In this document: in pieces, positions 1 to 8,741 of the stretch
How positions within the stretch are numbered: position 1 is the first letter of the stretch
Layout: the number at the start of each line of letters is the position of its first letter
Origin: CAWDYA01 sp963806495
GTDB taxonomy: Bacteria > Acidobacteriota > Polarisedimenticolia > JACPZX01 > DASXTC01
Direction of reading: 5' to 3'
Assembly (NCBI GenBank): GCA_963806495.1
Contig: CAWDYA010000003.1
Span: 1 to 64,000, forward strand
DNA length: 64,000 bases
Made by a program: the position numbers and the translations under genes
The notes under the pieces: model-generated
The model's input: only the letters and a program-made list of their open reading frames with translations
What the model was told of the DNA's origin: nothing
Database searches by the model: none

Positions 1-1555
1 AGGTTCTTTGCGAGGTCGCGAAATAGCACCACGTTGCCACCGCCGCCGTGCGCCATGAACAATGGCGTGATCGCTGCGTCGCGGCACGTTGAATGACACG
101 CAGCGAACTATAACCCGACAGTGCGTGTTGATCACCGTCAATGATCTCAGCCAACGATACTATCGTAGGGTTTTCGGTCAACAGCGACAGCGGCAAGTCG
201 TGGCGAGCTCTCGATCGATCGCCAGAAACATTTGCACGGCGGATAACGAGTCGCCACCCAGATCGAAGAGCTTTCCCGAATGCCTAAGTAGTCGATCATC
301 TCGAGCAGCTCTCGCCGCCCAGATCTTCGCCAACGCTTTCTGTGCGTGTGTTCCAGGCGGCACGCGGTAGCCGGGTCGCGCAAATCGGCGAGCGCCAGCG
401 GCGCGGGCAGCGCGCGAATGTCCACCTTGCCACTCGGCGTGAATGGAAAGGCTTCGAGCACCACCAGCGCCAAAGGCACCATGACTGTGGCAACGCTGCC
501 GTGCATACTCCATCAGGTCGGCGCTTCGAGAACGCGGACGCATCGTCGACCACGCGTAAGCTACAAACGGGCTCCACCGTCGGAATGGCCATCGATCCGC
601 GGTCACAAGGCATTGCTTCAGCCCAGCAAAACGCCCCAGCACGGAACTCACTTCGCCCGGTTCGAGATACGGTCAGCCGTGCACCTTTACCTGATTGTCT
701 GCTCGGCCGAGATATTCAGGTCGCCATCCGCGCCATATCGAGCGGTGTCGCCGGTCTTGTACACAAGCGCACCTTGCTCGAACGGATGCGGCAGAAAACG
801 TTCATGTGGTCAGATCGTCGCGGCCAATACAGCCATGGGCGAGGTTCGACACCCGCGAGATACAGTTCGCCGGCAACACCTCCGGCAACAACGCGCGTTG
901 CTTGTCGAGCACGAAAGCTTGATCGTTCTGAATCGGCGTGCCGATCGGCGGGCAGATCGGGCCAGCCGCCGGATCGCCTAGTAGCGGCTGCGCCGTGACA
1001 ACATGGGTTTCCACGGCCCATATTGATTGTCGAGTGAGCACAGCGAGCCCGCTGAAGAAGGCGCGCAGGGGGTCGTCCACACGCAGTTGTTCGCCGGTGG
1101 TGATTAACTTCGTGAACGTGCTCGGCGCGCGGTGTGTCCGCCTGGGCCACTTCCACCATCTGCCGCAGCGCCACGTACGGCAGGAACAGCCGTCGATGCG
1201 CTACACCTCCAATGCATCGAGCAATCGGCGGGGTCGCGGCGTTCGTCATCGGCAATCAGGTGCAATGTCCGCCCGACGCCCAGGTGCTGAAAGTTCCTGA
1301 AACGAAACGTCGAAGCTCAGGCTGGAGTACTCGAAGCACGCGTGCGCCGGCCAAACGTCTCGCGTGCGAGTTGCCAGTCGATCAGGTTGGCGAGCGCGCG
1401 GTGCGGCATCGCAACACCTTTCGGGCGCCCGGTCAGACCGGACGTGAAGATCACGTACGCCAACGCATCGGCGTCGGGGGTGAATCCCGAAGGCGGGTCT
1501 GCGCGATCATCGAGCGGTTCGACCAGTTCACGATAGGCGATGAGGCCTGGGGATG
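1..1555 (-). pseudogene. Nonribosomal peptide synthetase terminal module fragment (A-T-TE), multiply frame-disrupted
   Basis: Pieces of one NRPS module lie in order on the reverse strand but in different frames. They are adenylation core A3 (TSGLTGRPKGV, about 1,440-1,480), an FDVSFQE stretch near 1,290, PIGTPIQND near 930, A7 (YKTGDTARYGADGD, about 720-770), A10 (FTPSGKVDIRALP, about 400-450), the carrier-protein site (FDLGGDSLSAVQ, about 245-280) and the start of a type I thioesterase (FMAHGGGGNVVLFRDLAKN, about 1-60). Such a module would activate an amino acid, load it on the carrier and release the finished peptide. The frame changes every 40-150 bases, so as written it cannot be translated. 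Either this is a low-quality contig end or a decayed gene. Base composition looks less G+C-rich than the rest of the window. The upstream part of the adenylation domain is missing because the sequence switches to an unrelated forward gene at about 1,550; the thioesterase continues off the left edge. Confidence 0.85.
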
Positions 1556-4346
1556 ATGCGCGACCAGCAGATAGCCGAGATCCGGGTTTTCCCGGTCCAG
1601 TACGACCCATCCGACGCGACGATCGTCCACCACCGGAAGATCCAGGTGCACGTCCTGTTCGTCCAGGATGAGGCTGCGCGAAAGCCCAGGCGCCTCGACC
1701 CCGAGCCGGAGACCGGCCCGAGGCACCTGCGCTCCTTCGACACGATGCTCCACAGCCTGGTGAACTACAAAATGATCCGGAAGGACCGCGCCGCGACACG
1801 AGCGCTCCTGTCCACCGAGCCCGAGCCGGCCATCGACATGGCTCAGGCATCGGGCCCCGCCTCGCTCGCGGGAGCGAGCGGCATGGTGAAGTTCTATGTG
1901 AAGACGGACGGCATCTACGAAATCCTGCCGGCCGATCTGACCGCCGCCGGTGTGGATCTCTCGATGGTGAACCCGACAGACTTTCCACATGACGGCCGGG
2001 GGGCAGGATATCGCCATCGGTCTTTTCGGTGACGGCGACGGGTCGTTCGATCCCGGCGACAACCTTCTCTTCTACGGCCAGTCGGTCAAGGGAAACCGCT
2101 ACACCCGCACCAACGTCTACCAGCTCAGCTACGGCGGGACGCCGGGCCCCAGAATGGCCTTCCGTGACGGGCACTTCACGGGCACGGGTTCCACCCCCAC
2201 CTCGTTTCAGACCACGCTCCACCTCGAGAAGGATCTCAGATACACGGCGACCTACCGTCCGGGTGTGAACGAAGCGTGGTACTGGAAGGTGCAGTCCGAA
2301 GGGGATCCGAACTCGGACCCGTCCGACTACACGGTCACCGTGCCTCATCCCGACCCGAACAGCTATACGATCGACGTGCGCGCGCGGGTGCTGGGGTTGA
2401 GCAACGGCGACCATCCGATGGCCCTGAGCCTCAACAGCATGCCGATCGGCACGGACAGCTTCAGCGGTCAGGTCCTTCACGTGCAGAATGCATCCACCAC
2501 CAGTTCGACGCTGGCCGCCGGATCGAACACATTCACGATCGATATTACCTACAACGGCACACCTGCGCCCAACCTGATCGCGGGCGACTGGTTCGAGATC
2601 GACTACCGGCGCACATACGATGTCGACAACGACTACGTGGAGTTCGAAGGACAGGTTTTCGGCAACCAGCACTTCCAGATCCCGGGTTTTTCCACGCCGT
2701 ACATCTGGCTCATGGACATCACTGACCCGCTCGCGCCGGTTCTCCTGATGTCCGAGCCTGCCGTGCAGGCCGGGATGACCTGGACCCTGCCGTTCGAGGA
2801 CATCATCGCCTCGACGCACCGCTATGCGGCATCGTCGATCTTCGTCCTGAAGAAGCCGGCCACGACCGTTCTGGATGTCCCCTCGAACCTGAAGTCGCCC
2901 GCCAACGGTGCCGATTACATCATCATCACCGACCGATCGCTCATGGCCTCGATGGAGCCGCTGAGGCTGCTGAGGCAGGGTCAGGGCATGCGGGCCGTCA
3001 CCGTCGCCACGGACGACATCTACGACGAGTTCAACTTCGGCCGGCTCGACCCGCATGCGATCAAGAGCTTCCTGTCGTACGCCTACGCCAACTGGGCGGC
3101 GCCGGCGCCGACCTACGTTCTCCTGGCGGGTGACGGGCACATCGACTACCGGGACGACTTCGGGTCGGGAACCCCCGAGATCGTCCCGCCGCTGCTGAGC
3201 ATCTTCCCTGGGTTCGGCGAGGCGCCGTCGGACAACGACTACGTGGCGGTGGCGGGTGGTGACGTGTATCCCGAGATGTACATCGGGCGGCTGCCGATCC
3301 GCAGCCCGGCCGACGCCAGCACGGTCGTCACCAACATCATCAACTACGATACCAACCCGCCCGCGGCCACGCTCAACCAGCAGGCGCTGTTCGTGGCGGA
3401 CAACAACGATGTCATCTTCCAGGCGATCCTCAACAATCTGCAGGCGTTCATCCCCGCGACGCTGACCCCGGTGGATGCTTACCTTCCCGGGGGCGATCCG
3501 AACAATCCGCCGAGCCAGACGCAAATCAACCGACGACGGACATGGTCATCAATGCGTTCGACAACGGCTCGCTGTTCGGCATCTACATGGGGCATGGCAA
3601 CGTCGATCTGTGGGCCAAAGAGAAGATCCTTCAGCACAACCCGAACCCACCCCCGGCCGTCGGCGCGTCTGGACGCAAATCGTGCTGACGGACAGTGGAT
3701 TCCAGTCGTTCCTGATCTCGATGAACTGCATCAACGGCTACTTCGCAGACTTGATCGGGGCCGGACCGGGACACGTCGACTACACGCTGGCAGAGGAGTG
3801 GATGCGTCGACCGAACCGGGGCGCCGTAGCGGCATGGGCGCCATCAGCACTCGGACAGCTCCGTGAATACGACGGGATCGCCTACGAGCTGTTCGACGAC
3901 CTGTTCATCCAGGGGCATCGCGTGCTCGGCCCGGCCTCCGTGAACGCCGTGGTGGACGCGGTGAGCGTGTTCGGCGTCGACGAGAGCAACGTCGAAGGGA
4001 TGATCTTCTTCGGCGATCCGGCGACTCAGCTTGCGGTGGACTACAGCGGATGCACCACGACACCGCCCGAGGTGAAGAACCTGCAGGTGGCCCGCAACGG
4101 CTCGGACGTGGTCCTACGTGGGACACCCCGGCCTCGGTGCCCTGCGCGACATACAAGGTCTATGCCGCCGCCGACACGGGCCTGCCGAAGGACTCGTTCA
4201 CCCCGTACGTGGAGATCGGCTCGACGATGTCGGGCAGTTTCACCCACGTGGGTGCCGCCACGGACGGGTCCGATTATGATTACCTCGTGGTGATCGAGCA
4301 TCCGATGTACGGACTCGGACCGCTGGGCCACTACGGCCTGTTCTGA
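1553..4346 (+). CDS. Peptidase family C25 (gingipain-like) secreted cysteine protease, 5'-truncated and frame-disrupted
   Basis: A propeptide-like start (IAEIRVFPVQYDP) leads into a C25 catalytic region. The catalytic His lies in YMGHGN (His codon 3,593-3,595) and the nucleophile in SMNCINGYF (Cys codon 3,727-3,729), followed by the conserved FFGDPATQ. The C-terminus looks like a fibronectin-III-type domain (VKNLQVARNGSDVVL then ATYKVYAA). The family is exported and cleaves proteins outside the cell or in the envelope. No signal peptide is present: an in-frame stop sits at 1,541-1,543, just before the first ATG at 1,553, and the NRPS fragment begins there, so the true N-terminus has been lost. 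Frame breaks occur near 1,983 (an extra T in TTT), 3,530, 3,662 and 4,117; the four frames join into one coherent protein of about 930 residues. Twelve bases separate it from the next gene. The protease call is firm; substrate and export route are unknown. Confidence 0.8.
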
Positions 4347-4357
4347 TCGGGGCATCG

Positions 4358-6037
4358 ATGTCTGACGGGTTTCAGGGCTCGGACCGGGCGGCGGCCTCGC
4401 GCGCGGTGCTGGCCCTGTGGCACGAGCAGGGGAAGTGGGCCGACGTCGCGCTCGAGGGGGTCAGCATGGACCCCGTCATCCGCGACGGTGCCACGCTGCG
4501 CGTGCGTTTCGGGAAGCTCAGGCCGTCCGATCTGCGGGTGGGGGATGTCGTCATCTACGCCTCCCCGGCCCGGCTCGTGGCGCACCGAGTGATCCGGGTA
4601 GGGCGCGGGCGCCGGGCCGGTATGGCGCGCGTCAAGGGCGATCCGCTCTCGTCGTGGAAGGCCACCTGGATCCGCGTCGAGGACATTCTCGGCCGTGTCA
4701 TGGCGGTGACCCAGCCGGACGGCAGGCGGCGCTATCTGAACACCCCCGCCGGAAGGATGCTGAGCCGGTCGGCGGCATGGCTCTCCATGACGCTCGGCGC
4801 CGTGGACGCCCGTCTGCGCCGCCGCAAGGCGGTCCACCCGTCGCGCTCCCTCACAGGCAGGGGGCTCCGGGTGCTCGTGGCCGTGCACGACGCGGTGCAC
4901 CGGTACCTGGAGACCGACCGCGGCAGGCTGCTCACGCCCGAGGGTCGTTTCCTCGTCGCCGCCTGCAGGCCGACGCTGTCGGATGCCGATGTTGAAAATG
5001 TCCGGGCCGCGGCCGCCCAGGTCGGCGACTGGGAGCAGGTCCGCGAGCAGGCCGTCTCGCTGGGGCTGGCCCCGCTCCTGTGCCAGAATCTCGCCGATCC
5101 GCGGCTCCTTCAGATGGCTCCGGACACCCTCGTGGCGCAGATCACCCGTGCCAGCCTCGCCAGCGCCTTTTTCACGCTGCATCAGAAGTGGGAGCTGGGG
5201 CACATCCTCGACGAGCTCGCGGAGAAAAGGATCGAACCGATCCTCCTCAAGGGCGCCGCGCTCTCCTGCTGCGTCTATCCGAACCCCTCGGCGCGGACGA
5301 TGAAGGACATCGATCTCCTCGTGGCCGACGACGAGATGCCGGCCGCGATAGTCGGTCCTGCGAACGACTCTCCTTCCGGCCTCTGTACCGGCCGATCCAT
5401 GTCGACCCGCGGCGGCGCGCCGCCTTCTACAACGTGCATCACCATGCGGCGCCGATCGATCTCCCGTGAAGGAAGGACCATCGTGGAGCTGCACCGGCAT
5501 ATCGTCACGATGGGAGAGGGCGCGCGCTACGACATCGAGAAGATCCGCGCTCGCAGCGTCACGAGCCGGCTCGATGGGCGGCCGGTGCGGGTGCCCGCAC
5601 CGGCCGATCTCGTGCTGCACACCTGCCTGCACCTCTCCTATGCCGACCGCTTCGTGGGCAAGCTGCGCGACCTGATCGATCTGCACGAGACGATCTGCCG
5701 TCTGGGAGACAGGATCGACTGGAACACGGTGCTCGAGGAGGTTCCCTCCGATGCGGCGGCGCGGTGTCTCTACTCCTGCCTCGACCTGGCACGCAGGCTG
5801 TACGGCACACCCGTGCCGGCCGATTTCCTCTACGAGCTGAGACGCAACGCGCGGCTGGGCTACTTCGGCGCACGGCTGCTCAGGGCGCTCGCCTGCTCGG
5901 TGCTGTTCAACTCCGCCGAGACACGCACCACCATCCTCAGCAACGCCTCGGCCAAGTGGTGCTGCGATACGCTGCTGCGGCAGGCCGGATGGCCGTCACG
6001 GATCAAGGAGCTGGTGGTCCTCCTCGCGCAGGGCTGA
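4358..6037 (+). CDS. S26-type signal-peptidase-like domain fused to a nucleotidyltransferase (NTP_transf_5-like) protein
   Basis: Residues about 25-130 resemble the S24/S26 serine peptidase fold: a Ser in GVSMDPVIRDG, then VGDVVIYASP, VAHRVIRV and VKGDPLS. The His in AHRV sits where archaeal/ER-type signal peptidases use His instead of Lys. No transmembrane anchor is obvious. From about residue 190 the protein matches the NTP_transf_5 nucleotidyltransferase family, with LLKGAAL and the metal-binding MKDIDLLVADDE. Two compensating frame breaks (about 5,350 and 5,460) scramble some 37 residues; the alternative frame restores RPLYRPIHVDPRRRAAFYN. The start follows GATCGGGGCATCG, 12 bases after the protease gene. 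S26-like peptidases and NTP_transf_5 proteins do occur near each other in peptide- or polysaccharide-modification loci (my recollection), so one pathway is plausible, but neither substrate nor product can be read from the sequence. Confidence 0.65.
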   Translation: MSDGFQGSDRAAASRAVLALWHEQGKWADVALEGVSMDPVIRDGATLRVRFGKLRPSDLRVGDVVIYASPARLVAHRVIRVGRGRRAGMARVKGDPLSSWKATWIRVEDILGRVMAVTQPDGRRRYLNTPAGRMLSRSAAWLSMTLGAVDARLRRRKAVHPSRSLTGRGLRVLVAVHDAVHRYLETDRGRLLTPEGRFLVAACRPTLSDADVENVRAAAAQVGDWEQVREQAVSLGLAPLLCQNLADPRLLQMAPDTLVAQITRASLASAFFTLHQKWELGHILDELAEKRIEPILLKGAALSCCVYPNPSARTMKDIDLLVADDEMPAAIVGPANDSPSGLCTGRSMSTRGGAPPSTTCITMRRRSISREGRTIVELHRHIVTMGEGARYDIEKIRARSVTSRLDGRPVRVPAPADLVLHTCLHLSYADRFVGKLRDLIDLHETICRLGDRIDWNTVLEEVPSDAAARCLYSCLDLARRLYGTPVPADFLYELRRNARLGYFGARLLRALACSVLFNSAETRTTILSNASAKWCCDTLLRQAGWPSRIKELVVLLAQG

Positions 6038-6040
6038 AGC

Positions 6041-6613
6041 TCACAGAACGATCTGGATGAGCTCCAGCCGGGGATTGGCCAGGAGCGTCTCCCGTGTCGC
6101 CAGGGGGTGAAGGTCGATCCTCTTCTCGATCCCGTCCACGGTGAACTGGATCCAGGGCGAGAGGGGATGATCCGTTCCGGGCAGGTCCTTTCCTTCGCCG
6201 GTGACGGTCCTGCCGTTCGCCTTGGTTATGGTGATGACCAGCCGCGGCCGCTCGGCGTCCGGCTGCTCCTCCCGCTCGAAGACGACCCTGTCGATCTTGC
6301 TCAGCCGGACGAGGTGGTTCCCCAGGGGGATCCCCTTGTCGTGACGCTCCTCGTCCCTGTAGTTGAGCCCGTCGCGCGGCACCGACAGGTACACGCGGCG
6401 ATAGTAGCCGTAGCGGATCTCGCGGGCGTGCACGGTGACACGGCTGCCGTCCGGCTCCACCCAGGTGATGTCGGCCTTGCGTCCTCGCGCGGTGGCTTCG
6501 TGGGCCTTTCCGAAGGGGCCCGCAGGCGCCAGCGCGAGAGCGAGAAGAAACGCCGCGGCCGCCGGCCACAGGCGCCGGGTCCACCGGAGGGGATCAGACC
6601 TGAAGAAAGACAC
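6041..6613 (-). CDS. Small exported protein of unknown function, last gene of the microcompartment operon
   Basis: Starts at a GTG (codon 6,613-6,611) inside the last codons of the aldehyde dehydrogenase gene, overlapping it by 20 bases. The N-terminus is basic, then hydrophobic (RLWPAAAAFLLALALAPAG), a probable Sec signal peptide. The mature part of about 160 residues is charged and beta-rich by appearance (HAREIRYGYYRRVYLSVPR, RPRLVITITKANGRTVTG). I recognise no family. Position suggests co-transcription with the shell protein and dehydrogenase, but an exported protein has no obvious role in a cytosolic microcompartment, so the link may be fortuitous. Its stop lies four bases from the stop of the convergent nucleotidyltransferase gene, with no clear terminator between. 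Confidence 0.6.
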   Translation of the reverse strand: MSFFRSDPLRWTRRLWPAAAAFLLALALAPAGPFGKAHEATARGRKADITWVEPDGSRVTVHAREIRYGYYRRVYLSVPRDGLNYRDEERHDKGIPLGNHLVRLSKIDRVVFEREEQPDAERPRLVITITKANGRTVTGEGKDLPGTDHPLSPWIQFTVDGIEKRIDLHPLATRETLLANPRLELIQIVL

Positions 6614-8343
6614 GATGCTCCTGTCCGAGATCCCGGGCCGATGGCGTGATGATCGTACGACCGTCGACCGGTATCCGGCGCTTCTCCCTGAGCGCCTCCC
6701 GTACGTCGGCCTCCGAGACGAAGGCGACGGGAGGCTCCTCGGAGGCCCGGCCCCGGCCGGAGGCCTCCGAGGGCCGCAGGGGTTCAGCCGGCGCGGGCGT
6801 CGGGGTCGTGGCCGTGCGTGGGGGGGCCGCGACGGGAGCGGGCCGCTTCCGGTCGAGCAGACGGGCCACCTTCTCGCGGATCCCTTCGTCATGATGGGCG
6901 CAGGTGGCCGCAGGCGGCGCCTGGATCACGGGAAGCGGCGGCCGGGTCGCCGCCTCGGGTTTCGCGGGGGTCGCGCAGATCCCGCCGAACGGCCGCGTCT
7001 CGAACGCCAGCCGTTTCACGTTGATCAGGTGGCGCGGCATGATGTTGTCCGAGGTGATGTTGCCCCCGAGCGCGCCGCACCCGAGCGTCATGGAGGGCTC
7101 GAGCCCGGTCGTCAGCCCCACGGCCCCCACCGAGGCGGGCGTGTTGACGCAGATCCGGAAGACCGGCTTGGTCAGTGCGAATTTCATGATGATCCCGCGA
7201 TCACGGGAGTGTATCGACATGGTGTGCCCCATACCGCCGTATCGCAGAATCTCCAGGACCCTCAGACAGCACGCCTCCCACCCGTCCTCGGTGTAGAAGG
7301 CGAGGATGGGGGAGAGCTTCTCGCGGGAAAGGGGGTGCTCGCGTCCCACGCCCGTCAGCCGCGCCACGAGACACCGGGTTCCGGCGGGCGCCGTGATGCC
7401 GGCCATGGCGGCGATCGCTTCCGCCGGCTTGCCCACGATCGCGGTGTTGAGGGTGCCGTCGGACCGCACCGCGAGCCCCGACAGCGACCGCGTCTGCTCC
7501 TCGTCGAGAAACAGCGCGCCGTGGTGTGACATCTCCTCCTCGAGAGCCGCTGCGATCGGCTGGTCGGCCACCACGGCGTTCTCCGATGAGCAGAGGACGC
7601 CGTTGTCGAACGTCTTGCCGTCGATGATGTCGCGCGCCGCTTTCGCCACGTCCGCCGTGCGCTCCACGAATGCCGGCACGTTGCCCGGCCCGACGCCGAA
7701 GGCGGGCTTGCCGGATGAGTAGGCGGCGCGCACCAGGCCCGTTCCGCCGGTGGCCAGGATCACGCCCACGGCGGGATGGCGCATCAGCTCGTTGGTCCCT
7801 TCGAGCGCCGGCTCGGTCATGCAGGTGATCGCGTCCTGTGGAGCGCCCGCGGCCTGCGCCGCCCCCGCCAGCGTCCGGGCGACCTCGAGGACGCACTTCT
7901 GCGCGTAGGGATGCGGTGAGAGCACCACCGCATTGCCCGCTTTCAGGGCGATGAAGATCTTGTAGATGGCGGTCGACGTGGGATTGGTGCTCGGGATGAT
8001 GGCGGCCACCACCCCGACCGGGGCGGCGATTTCTGCGACACGGGTGGACTCCTCCTCGCGCAGCACGCCGACGGTGCGCATCGGGCGGATGTGCTCGTAC
8101 AGGTCCACCGTGGCGAAACGGTTCTTGAGGGTCTTGTCATGGACGTTGCCGAACCCTGTTTCCTCGACGGCGAGACGCGCCCAGGCCTCGGCCTGGGGCA
8201 GGGCTGCGCGCTGCATCGCGTCCAGGATGCTGTCGAGCGCCTCCTGGGAGAACGAGGCAAGGGTTCGCGCGGCTGCGGCCGAACGCTCCGCGAGCGAGCG
8301 TGCCTCCTGGATGGATCTCGAGATCGCGATCGCCGTCGGTCAT
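6594..8343 (-). CDS. Microcompartment-type CoA-acylating aldehyde dehydrogenase (EutE/PduP-like) with extended C-terminal tail
   Basis: Catalytic core of the CoA-dependent aldehyde dehydrogenases that turn an aldehyde plus CoA into acyl-CoA inside microcompartments. Visible are PVGVVAAIIPSTNPTSTAIY, the cofactor-loop ILATGGTGLVRAAY, GPGNVPAFV, the nucleophile Cys in NGVLCSSENAVV, and the C-terminal TLGCGALGGN. After about residue 420 (numbered from the internal ATG at 8,216) come a Pro/Ala-rich linker, a short amphipathic helix (EGIREKVARLLDRK) that looks like an encapsulation peptide, a second linker, and FVSEADVREALREKRRIPV...TIITPSARDLGQEH, a segment resembling those appended to other microcompartment cargo enzymes. 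Homology reads through upstream of 8,216 (SRSIQEARSLAERSAAAART), but that frame has no start and meets a stop beside the ATG at 8,343, so a frame error near 8,335 is likely. It follows the shell-protein gene by 30 bases. Confidence 0.85.
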
Positions 8344-8373
8344 GCCGGATCAGCGTCGCCTCCACCCGTCGGT

Positions 8374-8673
8374 TCAGCGGGAGGAGGCCTTGACGTCCTT
8401 GGGTTGCGGCAGAAGCTGTTCGACCTCGGCGTGCGGTCTCGGGATGACGTGCACCGAGATCAGCTCCCCGACGCGTCGGGCCGCGGCGGCGCCTGCGTCC
8501 GTAGCGGCCTTCACGGCCCCCACGTCGCCTCTCACCATGACGGTGACGAAACCGGCGCCGATGTATTCCTTGCCGATGAGGACGACGTTGGCCGCCTTCA
8601 CCATGGCATCAGCGGCCTCGATCGAGGCAACGAGTCCTCGTGTCTCGACCAATCCCAGCGCTTCCATCGACAT
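8374..8673 (-). CDS. Bacterial microcompartment hexameric shell protein (BMC-H)
   Basis: A 99-residue single-domain BMC protein (Pfam BMC family). It begins MSMEALGLVETRGLVASIE and carries the conserved hexamer-interface Lys/Arg pattern and the C-terminal RVGELISVHVIPRPH. Hexamers of this type tile into the flat faces of polyhedral protein organelles, and the central pore loop sets permeability. Here the pore-loop segment reads YIGAGF where many relatives have GGG or GSG, which may alter selectivity. GGAGG lies about six bases before the ATG at 8,673, supporting this start over upstream in-frame ones. It is first in an operon with the aldehyde dehydrogenase, behind a good promoter at 8,712-8,741. 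No pentameric vertex or trimeric shell gene is present in the window. Confidence 0.95.
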   Translation of the reverse strand: MSMEALGLVETRGLVASIEAADAMVKAANVVLIGKEYIGAGFVTVMVRGDVGAVKAATDAGAAAARRVGELISVHVIPRPHAEVEQLLPQPKDVKASSR

Positions 8674-8711
8674 AGAGCCCTCCACGACGGGTCGTGTGCA
8701 CTCAGCGCGGC

Positions 8712-8741
8712 ATTCTATGCGATCCCGGGCGAGCCGGTCAA
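8712..8741 (-). promoter_or_regulatory. Sigma-70-like promoter of the microcompartment operon
   Basis: Read on the reverse strand: TTGACC (8,741-8,736), an 18-base spacer, then TAGAAT (8,717-8,712). It lies directly after the stop codon of the DUF2520 gene and about 40 bases before the shell-protein start, so the microcompartment genes can be transcribed independently of the ileS-lspA-lgt-rluD operon upstream. No operator-like repeat is evident. Confidence 0.6.

Noticed and set aside
1317..3524. Long reverse-strand open frame of about 735 codons
   Set aside because: Only its last about 75 codons (NRPS adenylation core) are real; the rest is the antisense of the C25 protease gene with Arg/Val-rich nonsense composition.
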